DNA of 64,000 bases from Lentinus brumalis (lineage: Eukaryota; Basidiomycota; Agaricomycetes; Polyporales; Polyporaceae): positions 124,001-188,000 of the forward strand of contig MARA01000059.1 in assembly GCA_001792895.1 (NCBI GenBank), written 5' to 3'. Made by a program: the position numbers and the translations under genes. The notes beneath the pieces are model-generated. The model saw only the letters and a program-made list of their open reading frames with translations, was not told the DNA's origin and did no database searches. Shown piece by piece: positions 54,101 to 64,000 of the stretch. The number at the start of each line of letters is the position of its first letter. Position 1 is the stretch's first letter.

Positions 54101-57100
54101 CTAATATATCTTTACGCATAGTATCCAGTATGCCTTTCCACTCGGTAGCTGTGCACTCTTCATCTGGTGTAACTCGGGTGTGCAGTGTTGTGGGTGTAGA
54201 TAATTTAGGGGCTGCAAGAGGGTCTAGCCATCCAGAACTCTTCATGACCTTCTCTGCAGTTGCTATACGTGTCTGACGCAGAACTTCTCCATCGCTGATA
54301 GTTGTCCAGTTGTTGGAGTTGATGAGCTCATTCTCTTTATCTGCAGCTGTGGCCTCTCCGTCAAATATATATCCCTCCATCTCAATTTCATCCATCTCCC
54401 GGTCGCTCATATACAAAGGGTTTGTTCTGCCCTGTCCAGCTTGCTTTCTGGCAGCGGAAAAGTCATCCCGGGCATCATTACACTCATATTTTATATGAAA
54501 GAACTTCATGATTTCTGTTTGCCTGTCTGTGAAAGCATAACTAGCGAATATGTCATTCCACATCATTTCCTCATTGACTCGCAAGTCCTTTCCAGACCTC
54601 CAGGGCTTGAACAAGGTTAGCATTGTCATGCAATACTCTTCACGGCTGCCTGCATCTTTACGTGGCAAAGGTCCTCCTATAAAGTTTGGCACAAATCCTT
54701 CAGTCTCATCCATTAATCGGACTTCATGTGTACTTGCCTGTGGATGGTTGGCCATAAATGTGTGGTACTTAGCGCTGAGATTCAATGGAGGTACTCCTTC
54801 TGCCCGACTGGCTTCTGCCTGTAAGATGTCCTCTTCAAGTTGTTCAGCTGCCTTACTGGTGAGCAGCAGCTCATCCTCAGAATCTTCCTCCTCCTCCTTT
54901 GCATATACCGGTCTGCCTCCCACACAAGTTAGCTCCTCCTCATCATCTGAGGCTGCAGGTTCAGGCTCATCGCCGTCATTGTGGTCATATGCAGTGTGAA
55001 GATGGGGTACGGTCTCATCTACAGCATAGTCATTCTCAAAGTCGCTATTGTCATCTGCGGGAACATATGTCTGAGGCTTTGCAACCTTGCGTCGAGCACT
55101 AGACATTGATTTCTTATGGTTCAGCCTGATCCAATCATATACACATACGTCCTCATACACTGCTGGCCTCCACATATAATCTAGGACTGGTGAGATTGGG
55201 ACTATGCGCTTCTTGCCATTCTTTGCCCGATCATCCAAGGCCACCACAACAGTTGCCTTTCCATCTTCTGCAATATTCTTTGAGTCGTCCCAAGCACGCA
55301 TGACCTCCAGCACATAACCCCTCCAGTAACATGCCCTGAAGATATGCCCAGTATAGTGATCTGGATGTTTCAGCAAGTACATTGCAGCCATAGGCCCTCC
55401 AATCTCTGAAGCTGCAGTGAGGGAGTTGACCATTTTTGTCAGCATGCTTCTAGCTTTGTCTGTTCTGGTCTTGTCGCTACAGAGCAGCTCCGTGTTGCGC
55501 TCAAAGACCTTCTGCACTGACTGAAACATGACATGTGTCTTCAGAGGTGTCTTTGTAATATAGTCAGCAACATAGGCAATGACAGACTTGATTGCAGTTC
55601 CGGACATGAGACTGGTAACATCATGGTTGCAGCGCAGCAGATATGACACAGCTGGCGTGAAGGTATTCAGCCATGGCTCCCCTTTTTTTATAATCAAGGC
55701 TCCAGACTCTGGATCAACAGCAGTTTCTTTAAATGTATCTCGGGGAAACCTGGCCTTGCATGTCTTTGTTATAGGGTCAGTGCATCCTCTGTTGTCATAC
55801 TCATGCACGCCACTATTCTGAGCACCCTTAGGGGTCTTGCCATTTTTACTCCGGGTCGTGCACTTGTGGACATTTGATAGATATAATATCTCGTCAACCT
55901 CCTGGATATACGTTGTCCACCAGGAGCGATACAACTCACATTTAGGGCAGTCTGCGCTTTCCTCATGCTCACATTTCTTTGGGGGTGCATCAGGCAATGT
56001 CTCTGTCGGTGGGATCCTCATTGGGTCTTTAACCTTCTGCTCTTCAAGTCTGTTGGCTACAGACTCCATATCTCCATCCAAAAACTCCCCTTTGTGCACA
56101 CTTTCAAGATATTCAACCATTTTCTGCTGGAAGTCGGATTGCGGATCCATAATGCGGTCTCGGACTTCCTGAGGGGTCAGAGCACTCTTGATCCACAAGA
56201 GCATGTGCAAATGCAATGTCAGTCGCCCCTGTTGCTCAACAGTTCCATAGTATCCAGCTGTGTCTCCATATACTCCCGCACGGTCTAGCCCTACACCCAG
56301 CACATGCTTAATGAACAAGTCAACCATGACCTTGAAGAACCTGGCACCTGCAACAGGATTGTTTGCTATAAGCCGGAGTCGTTCATCTTGGTCTCGGAAC
56401 CTTGGGATGAATGTCTGATTAGTGTCAGCCATATATAGTGCCAATGGATGCTTGACATCGGCTGGTGCAAAGGTGATGAACCATGAGGGCGCTCCAAGGT
56501 AGGAAACTAAGGACCATATCTCATTCCGCATATACTTTTTGCTTGTGATGGAACCCTGAACCTTGTGATTGACATGATCCAGGTCATTGAGCACCTTAAA
56601 GCATGCCTTCTCTGCCTCGGTTTCAGGTTTGACAGGCCCTTCTTTCAGCCGTTCAATGAGACCAGTCAGTGTGTCTGAATCAATGCTCAGTATACGAGTA
56701 GCTATGTCATTGAATTTATTGCGATCCGCCAACAGGTATCCGGCAGTAGCTGACTTCTTGATTTGTTCATGGTTCAATGCAACAAGTGGAAACAAAGGCT
56801 CAAGTTGGAACCGCTTGTCATGGTACATGAGCAGCTGCTGCTTGCGCCTCTCTTCGCTGACAGGTTTTTGAATGCGGCAGTTTTTCAGCCCGCCATAGCC
56901 ATATGGAAACAGCCATGGAAACATCTGTGGGTATAATTGAGGATTGTCATATATACTCTCTGGTTGCTTGGCCTGACCGATTCCGAGAGCTTTGCCCTGA
57001 GACTTGAAATGTTCGACAGCCCGAGCGGTAATCTCATATGGCCGAACTTTGCCCAAGTGTTCAAGATTTGTGCCTGTCAACCCATGAACCACAAATGGAC

Positions 57101-58817
57101 AGTCTCCACCTTCAACACCCTCATCCTCCTCTGTGTCATTGACCGCTGTGGACTCTGAGTCCTTGTTAGATGCCATGCTCAGGGTATAGTTGACAACAAC
57201 AGGCGGTTCATCCTCGGGATACGCCTCCAGATTCTCATATGAGATATTGCAGTCTGCATAGTCTTCATGGTTCAGTTTCAACCACTCAAGGGCTTCTTTG
57301 ACCTTGTTACGCCGCACAAGCATTGGTGTCCTCTTGAACTCCTTTAGAGTTGGCACATTAGGACCTATATATATGAATGCGAGGACTTCATCCAGATCAT
57401 CGCGGGACGGAGGTAGTGCATGATAAATCTTTGGCATGGGCAATGAGTGGCTGACAACATTTGCCTTCATTTTAGACATTCCCGAAACATGAACCTTGAC
57501 TGTGCATATATTGTGCTTTACACGTGAGATGAGCATTTTCTCAGTCCAACTGAGGTTCTGCAGCTGCGGAGGAACTTCACCAATCCATAGACCATTCGCT
57601 AGACTATCTGCTGGAAGTTTATCTTGGCTCAATTCTTCCAAGCAAGACTTGCATATATCGTCACAGCCAGGGAGAAGAACTGGTCCAGAAAGTGGTGTTA
57701 TTGGATCAGTAGGATCATGTCGTTCGCTCCTGGTCACTGGACGATCTGGAATCAGTTGGCTGCGGTCAAACTCTGCATCTGCCAAGGATGACATGTCAGT
57801 CTTATATGCTAACAAGCCGCATACAGCACAGGCAGACTCAATGAAGTTCTGAACTTGTATATCTTCCGCAAAACCTCGTACTGTAGTCTCTGTCAGGTCC
57901 GGAGTCAGTGGAGATGGCGGGAAATTAATTGGTCGATTTGTAGCTGTCTGCTGCTGGGTTCTTTGTTTTTCCTTGTAGGCCTGTTGACGAGCTTTGTTTG
58001 ACTGCGGAAGAGGGACCTTTGCAAAGACTGAAACAAATGTAGGACATGCAGTGCAGAAATGACTTTGAATTGCGCTGAGGATTTTACTTTTGTTCTGACG
58101 GGCGTTGACACCTGTGATGCAATGTTTCCGTGCATAATCCAGTAGAACTGACTTGCCCATCTTCCTTGTAAATTGTTCTAAAGGAACATCAGCAACCACA
58201 TGACCATCATCCTGTTGAGGTGTAGACTCCAAAGCATACGCCACAAATCTGTAGTTATAATTAGCATCACCAGAACCCGATGGCAGAAACGGGGCAATAT
58301 CAGTATAAGACCAAATACGAGCCCCACTGTCACCATCCTTATCGGGCCGTCTGGGGAACTTAGCACCACCATAGCATGCGGATGATTTAGAATCAGAGGT
58401 GGTGGGTGTGGGCCTCAATGAGTCAGCTGTGCGCACAGCTTGAAATCCTTTAGTTTGCCAGCTGTATAGATATCTATATAATTGCGGGCAGTGATCGTGG
58501 GCTAGATATATGCATCTCAGATGAAACCACTTTACCAGTCGTATATGCATCCAGATACGCTTCCGACGGTGCAGAAGACTGCTCACTAATGTTCCAGTAT
58601 ATCTTGGCCTAACGCCCTCAAACAATATTACGACATCAGGCAAACCGGCGGAGTGTAAACACTCCTCCGTTGCACAGATGCGTTCACAGTAACCCGGGAA
58701 GCTTGCACCGAGGGTGCTTCCCAAAACCCTGCCCACAAGGGACTCAGGACTTTCTAATAGGGTGCCTGACGTAACCCCAGGTTTGCTGAGTGCATATGAA
58801 GCGTTCTCAGCAAACAT
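51125..58817 (-). CDS. Helitron Rep-helicase with C-terminal USP-like cysteine protease module
   Basis: The first open part (58817-54021) starts MFAENASYALSKPG. It has a region like the DUF6570 domain found in Helitron Rep proteins (SLANGLWIGEVPPQLQNLSW) around residues 400-560. The Helitron-like N domain contains HLHMLLW, with His869 and His871 of the HUH site, and the two tyrosines Tyr1082 and Tyr1086 in YVADYITK. The second part (residues numbered from Met at 53857) is an SF1/Pif1-type helicase: Walker A GGMAGTGKSQ at 6-15, FLDEVSMLD at 83-91, later YTCLSRGSTLAGTIIVQPF. It ends in a papain-fold-like module: NWSCAYDSLL with Cys642, zinc pairs CRAC near 738 and CPKC near 796, GGKHFVCRF with His856, and WFHDG with Asp872. 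Joining 54070 to 53972 as a 97-bp intron gives one ~2530-residue frame. The protein would nick, unwind and copy the element by rolling-circle transposition. The protease role is unknown. Confidence 0.85.
53973..54069 (-). other. Candidate 97-bp intron in the Helitron gene (or two frameshifts)
   Basis: On the minus strand the exon ends ..AAAAAAG, followed by GTACCT..GGCCACAG, then ATCTTCAGCC. Removing it keeps the reading frame from the Rep part into the helicase part without stops. The alternative is that the sequence is coding (it reads VPVATELPVNDEPDRVK in another frame) and that two single-base changes, one at the run of six A's and one near 53970, broke the frame. Confidence 0.45.
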
Positions 58818-59396
58818 GCCCGTAGGGCTCTCAGCCCACAGAGGTAGTCCTAGTGGAGTTGGTATACTGCATGAGTGATGATCAACATTGTAAGAAGTGC
58901 TGACGTACCTGAGACACCGTGGTGTGGGGAGTTAATGTTGCCAGCATATGAGGCAAGGACTTGTTGCCCAGCAGCGTAGCTCTCCCATGATACGAGTCCT
59001 GCATAGAGCAAGACATATGCTAACAACCAAGGAATGAGTATCACCTGGCCAATAGATAGCAGGCTAATAGAGTGTCGTCTGATTTGCATCGTAGGCGTGT
59101 TGGTGATTTGAGTTGAAGTTTCGATTGAGGGTGAGCGCCCATGTTGAACTTTCCATGTGGCAAGGGCGTCTGGTTGGCCTTTGCACGTGTGATGGGCGTC
59201 ACTGCTCGCCTCAGTATTCACTCCAAGGCTTCAAGTTCTCGGACATATGTTGCAGAATGCGGATATATTCCAAGTATATGTATCTGATACATAGAAAAGC
59301 GCATCTGCACATATAACACTACACTTCATAAGAGAGAGGGGGGGGGGGGGTTGCGAGGATTCATATGCCGGCGACAATTGGGAGAGATAGCAGAGT
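58818..59396. other. Helitron 5' flank and intergenic sequence
   Basis: Holds an open stretch on the minus strand (59221-58850) with one hydrophobic segment (LLSIGQVILIPWLLAYVLLY) that I cannot assign. It may be a small membrane protein or chance. A run of 13 G's lies at 59338-59350. The 5' end of the Helitron should lie here, but no TC terminus could be fixed. Confidence 0.35.
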
Positions 59397-62300
59397 TTAG
59401 TAGTCCGAGTCCTGGCGACGGGCAAGGAGAGCAGCACCGTACAGGTTGTGTGACATGCCCGTGGTGTTGTTCTTCGATGGGTATGTCGATGCGCAATAGT
59501 ACACCAGCGCAATGTCACCAAACCGCAACTCCTCTGTGCAACGCGGGAGAGAAGTGAGGTTCTCGTGACGGTACACAAGGAGTCCACCTTGCCCCCGCTG
59601 AAGTACTCACGGGCATCCCACAGCCCAACTACGAGGCCAGTTAGTTCTCTCTGTTTCTTGCATACTAAACTCAAGGCAGACTTACTGTCATCTCCGTGCC
59701 CCCATACGGTCTTGTCGCGCATGTCTAGCAGGGAACGAGAAGGTTTGGCATTTGAGAGACCAGAACCAGTCGTGCTGCGACCGGGAGTGAACCCCATCCC
59801 CTTGATCTTGGGCACTGGAAGGAAGAATCAAAAAGATAATTCCGCGCAAACCAAGTATAAAAACATACCCTTCTTTGGGGTGCTGTTGGCAGCGGTGCCG
59901 CTATTGGCGACCATGGTACGATAGGCGATGCCGTTGTACTTCTCCTCGGTCGTGTTGAGACCGTAAGAGGTGAACAACAAGGTCTCCTCACCAAAGACCG
60001 TGCCAAAGAATGCAGCGGCACGGTCATGTTCACCATACATCGGAGCTCCACAAAGCTGCTTGGCAAGCTTGGAGTTGTCGTTGTATAGGCCTTGAGGGAC
60101 AAGAATGTTACAGGCCACCACCAGCACCACATCGACACAGATGAACCGAGATGGACGAACATCCCCAGTCGACTTTGCACAGAGGGTCAGAACCTTCGGC
60201 CTGTCTGGAATGAAGGCATGGACCATCGCGTCTGCGGGATCATACCGAGCGGGGTTGATCACAAAGGGGTCGTCCTCTGGATTAGCGCGTCCCCCTGAAT
60301 ACAGCATGACCCGAAGCAAGGACCTATACAATTGCATGGCATCAGACACCGCCATGTAAAATATCATAAGACGTTGCTCACCGCCGACAGATGTCATACT
60401 GGTCCTCGCTGAATATGCCCTCATGCGGACGGATGACCATAATGGTATAGGCACCAAAGTCGGCACGGCACGGTCTGCCGTAAAAATCATGAGCTCTTCA
60501 AATGCACCACATACGTGTTTGACAAAACTTACCGGAGACGGGGAAGACTGGAGTACGTTGGCAGGAGGACTGGGTCCAGGTTGTCGTAGTCCAGGACTCC
60601 CGAGGTGTCCTTGCCCTTGGCATGTACGTTCATCTCCAGCAGATTGTCGAGATAGTTGTCGTTGATCTGACGCAACTCTTCGGGAGATTGTGAAGGCTCC
60701 GGAACTGCGGAGGTGCTATCGTCCCTGGAACAATGGGTATATGAAGCAGCACCTCATGGCCATGGTAAGCAAAACAAAACTTACATGTCATAGCGTACAC
60801 TCTTGCTCTTGGATCGAGCAGGAGTCCGCTCCCCGTCCTCTGGCTTGATCTTTATGCCGCGGATGCTACCAGAAAATAATTGAGAACAGTGCAAGTAAAC
60901 ATTTTATTGAACAGACGTACGTGGAACCCAAATCCTCTACATCGTCATCGGTATCAAGGGCCGCAGAATCGGAGTTGTGAGTGAACAGACGGGTCTGACG
61001 TTCAAGTCTACATTGAGAGAAGAAATCATATAAGACGGCGTCCATTATTGTAGCACGGGTGCATTACTCCTCCTCATCGACCTCCTCCTCCGCGGGGTTG
61101 AAGAACTTGTCGCTGGAACTGAGTCAAGTGTCAGGTGAGGTCTATCTGTCAACAAAAGAGGACTTACTCGGGGGAGTGACCTTGGAACCCATCTTGCCTT
61201 TCTGGAGCGCCTTAGCAATGGTCTGGCGGCGAGGGAGCGGAAGAACCTTCTGGGCACTGAAAACAGTTGAAGCAGTGCTATACAAGATATCAACATCAGA
61301 ACTGTTGATAACGAGAACGAAGTACTCACCGAGAGGCCTTCCTTCCCCGCGGAGGAGACTCCACCATGACGATGTCAGAGTCCTCAGCAGCAGTGTCTTC
61401 CTCCGCCTCAGAAGTATTGACACTGAAGTAAATGTTATCAGCAATGGTACATGAGAATATTCAGCACTGGACTTACCCAACGGTGCGGGTCTTCTTGGTG
61501 GGAGATGCGCTAGTGACAAGTCAGTAAATGAAACAATACCTGATTCAATGCAGCACATACCTTTCCTCCATAGCATCATCGGAATCGTCCCTGAAGGCAA
61601 CATGAGACGAATGTACAAAGCCATGGGGTATGCAGCTTACTCCTTGGCACGCTTGCCCCGCTTTGCAGGAGTCGGAACACGGGCTTTTATGGCGGAAGCC
61701 TTGGCCGAGGACGCCTTGGTTGCAGCGGCCTTGGTTGCAGCGGCCTTGGTTGCAGCGGCCTTGGTTGCAGCGGCCTTGGTTGCAGCGGCCTTGGTTGCCT
61801 TGGTTGCTGCAGCCTTGGGCGTGGCAGCCTTGGTTGCCGCAGTCTTGGTGACCTTGGTCGCAGAGACCTTGGTCGCAGCGGCTTTAGGCTTGCTGTAAGA
61901 ACGTAGAACATGAGTTAGTCTGTGACACTAGAAAGGAATGTAAGACTTACTTGGGAGAGGGCGAGCCTTGGCTGACGGGCACTTCACCCTTTTTGAGAGT
62001 CCGGCTAGGCACTGGGTTAGCAGGTATGATGTGTTCTACAAGTATGAGACATACGAGGCCTTGGGGGTACGCTCCACATTCTTCCGGGGGGTTGCGTACT
62101 CGGCCTCGTCTTCATCCTCGGTACCAGCGACAGAGGCCGTGTCAGCCTCGTCCTCACTGCTGCATACCCCAAAGCGTAAGAACTCCAGCATAGCACCAGT
62201 AATATGTGGACTCACCCGATGTCCTCAGCTGTACGCTCCTCCATGCTATCACCGTCCTCTTCTCCGGCCTCTTCAGCGTCATCAATCTCCTCCTCCTCGC

Positions 62301-62691
62301 CCTCTTCCGCCTCACTGTCCACAAACTCCGGGCTATGCTTACTCAGAGACCTATCATGGTCGCAGCATAGGACAACTCACCTAATAGCCTTCTTGCGAGC
62401 TCCGCCTCGGCCAACCTTAGCAACTTGCTCGCTAAAAGACCATGAAAAAATCAGTAAAGTCGGTGGAGAAAATAACATCAACATACCCTTTGGCGGCCTG
62501 GGTAGAAGCTAAACGGCGAGTAGCCGTCGCGGTCATCATCGGAGTGGCCTTGGCTGCCTTGGCCTTGGGCTTCGGGGCAGGACTAGCCTTGGTAGTGCTG
62601 TGGGTAGTAACAAACTTCAGCTCCTACACAGGGTAAGACTATGATAAGGGATTACTCACGATTTGGCAGCAGCGGTTTTGCGAGGAGCCAT
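59397..62691 (-). CDS. Multi-exon host gene, unknown function, low-complexity basic/acidic N-terminus
   Basis: The start MAPRKTAAAKS is at 62691. Exon 1 is ~32 bp, and at least ten short GT..AG introns follow. The N-terminal half is rich in Ala/Lys/Thr/Pro with an ATKAA-type repeat (61713-61787). It has acidic runs (SEAEEGEEEEIDDAEEAG) and basic KKTRT-like patches, as in nuclear proteins. The C-terminal half (about 60530-59397) is more ordered: GAYTIMVIRPHEGIFSEDQY, YDPADAMVHAFIPDRPKVL, AAAFFGTVFGEETLLFTSYG, then GLWDA joined to QELRFGDIALVYYCASTYPS and the end LLARRQDSDY (stop 59399-59397). Splices checked at the last three exons keep frame. I do not know the family; a fungal lineage-specific nuclear protein is my guess. 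Confidence 0.65.
61713..61787. repeat. 15-bp coding tandem repeat, five perfect copies
   Basis: GCCTTGGTTGCAGCG repeats five times exactly, with degenerate continuation to about 61885. On the minus strand it encodes a repeated Ala-Ala-Thr-Lys-Ala unit in the host gene, a histone-H1-tail-like composition. Copy number may vary between strains. Confidence 0.9.
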
Positions 62692-63426
62692 TTCGAAGGG
62701 AGATGTGCAATGATACAGAAGGATATAGAGCGGGATGAGCAGAGATGAGGGATGAGCAGAGATGAGGGATGCCGGATGAGCAGGGGGATATTGGCCAAAG
62801 AATGGGACGGGATCAAGAGGTCGAAGAGAAGTTCGGACTCTGGAGAATCCCAAAAAAATTGTGCTGCCTTTTATCCATTCTCAGAGGGCCTGCATTGCGT
62901 GATTCCGGAGTACGTGCCGGAGCCGGAAGGGCTGGGTTGTGCAGCTATCTTGTCGTGATGGCTCGCTTGAGTTCGCTAGTTCCTATCAGGAAGCATCACA
63001 GAGTTTCAATGATTTCTTGGGCTGCAGGGATCCCTGATCACAAAAACACTTCCAGCGACATTTGGATTGAAAAATGCTTTCATTTGAGTGTAATCAATAG
63101 CAATGACGATGGGAAGGGAAGGCCATAGGGAGAGGGAATGTCAGCGACCTGTGCAGGCCAGACGGATCGCGACCATGCCAGCAATTCGGCTGCAATCCCT
63201 GGTGAATGGATTTCCGGCTGCCAAGACACCTCCGGCCTGTATGCCACAATCCGACTGGTCAGTGGTCTTTGTCAGGGGATGGCGACATTCCAAAGAAGAA
63301 GGGCATGAGGCTGTCAGATATACTCACCTTGCGTATCTGGACTGCAGACGGTGCCCCATCCACCCTAGTCCTCCAGACTTTCCTCCCAACTTCAGCTTTG
63401 TGCGTTCTATACTATTCACTGTGGCA
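62692..63426. other. Intergenic region between two divergent genes
   Basis: The genes at 62691 (minus) and 63427 (plus) diverge, so both promoters should lie here. A short direct repeat GCAGAGATGAGGGATG occurs twice at 62739-62770. No clear TATA box. Open frames here have no recognisable motif. Confidence 0.4.
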
Positions 63427-63982
63427 ATGTCGTTTTTGGGGCCCCTTCTCAACCATATGCGTGCGGATGCTCCCAAGTATCGTGAGTAACTGATGACTTG
63501 CGGGCGTTTAGACAACTGACAGGAGCGCAGGGAGATGTTGGAAGAGGAGATGCGTACGCGAATCAAGAGCGAGCCGGATTCGCAGCTGGCTAGCATTGGC
63601 GAGGTAAGCAACATCATAGACCAATGTTTGCAGACATGGAGCTGACCTCTGCAGCAGGGCTTTGATTATGACTCCTATATTCGGTTGTATGAGTTGCGCA
63701 AACCTCCCATGTTAGTCTTGGTGGACTATGATGAAGATCACCCCGCGAACGATGTTCAAGAGGAATGCACGTTCAAGGTGCAAGGGTACTTGGCAGATTG
63801 TTCTCTCCCTCCTATTCGACGCTACCAGTGAGTCTCTCAATTGATCCGCCCAGTATCCTTTGTCAAACAGAAACACACCTACCAGGATTCCTCGTAACCC
63901 AAACCTCCTCATCAATCTCAAGCAGTCCGTGACCTTGACTGGACTGGGGGCGACACTTTTAATCAAGCAGTCCTTGGGTTGA
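63427..63982 (+). CDS. Small intron-containing gene, unknown function
   Basis: The start is the ATG at 63427 (MSFLGPLLNHMRADAPKYR). The upstream in-frame extension looks non-coding. A short intron (about 63480-63528) leads to EMLEEEMRTRIKSEPDSQ. A second intron (about 63604-63657) leads to FDYDSYIRLYELRKPPMLVL and VDYDEDHPANDVQEECTFKV. A third (about 63829-63883) leads to PRNPNLLINLKQSVTLTGLG and a stop at 63980-63982. All three splices keep frame. The product is about 130-140 residues, mixed charged, with no membrane or signal segment. If the last stop is skipped by an unseen intron, the gene could continue beyond the window. Confidence 0.5.
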
Positions 63983-64000
63983 GTACACTGTTCCAGGTCA

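Noticed and set aside
59338..59350. Poly-G tract as a functional element
   Set aside because: A 13-G run just downstream of a gene end; could be a sequencing or assembly homopolymer and has no supporting context.

Overview
The window looks like a transposon-dense accessory region of a basidiomycete genome, probably Agaricomycetes; no genus can be named. The reasons are multi-exon genes with roughly 50-60 bp GT..AG introns, and several element families typical of mushroom-forming fungi: KDZ, intron-rich hAT, Rep/helicase Helitrons and half-tRNA-primed copia. Only three or four short stretches look like ordinary host genes. Most of the rest is transposable elements nested in one another.

Layout. 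0-3.8 kb: a small TIR element (MITE), a broken Tc1-like transposase, a 24-bp minisatellite and the 3' half of an old hAT. 3.77-7.46 kb: a nearly complete intron-containing hAT with G/C-skewed subterminal repeats. 7.46-11.3 kb: a plus-strand hAT scrap, then a decayed gene of an unclassified fungal repeat family. 11.8-14.1 kb: the 5' half of a hAT gene split by an 805-bp solo LTR with a 5-bp target duplication. 14.2-19.7 kb: two Helitron remnants, a second Tc1-like pseudogene, a second solo LTR and a truncated copia copy. 19.9-22.3 kb: a broken XPG/FEN1-like nuclease gene. 22.3-26.7 kb: non-coding DNA with an ~80-bp tandem repeat and a 60-bp-arm foldback. 26.7-31.7 kb: a decayed LINE with endonuclease, RT, RNase H and zinc-knuckle regions. 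31.9-33.1 kb: a Crypton-like recombinase remnant. 34.2-34.6 kb: a second, inverted copy of the hAT 5' end. 34.7-39.2 kb: weakly defined genes. 39.6-42.8 kb: a KDZ transposase. 45.0-50.5 kb: a small gene whose intron carries copia LTRs, in an odd solo-LTR plus partial-element arrangement. 51.1-58.8 kb: the best-preserved element, a Helitron with Rep, SF1 helicase and a C-terminal USP-like cysteine-protease module. 59.4-62.7 kb: a multi-exon host gene of unknown function. 63.4-64.0 kb: a short intron-containing gene.

The most notable signals are the Helitron protease module, which is also present in the separate remnant at 14.2-15.7 kb; the choice between a 97-bp intron and two frameshifts at its Rep/helicase junction; the duplicated or chimeric copia locus; and a ~42-50 bp promoter-like module shared in the same transcriptional orientation by copia LTRs and an unrelated hAT element.

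All assignments come from reading motifs by eye. No similarity searches were run, and statements about families rest on remembered family features.
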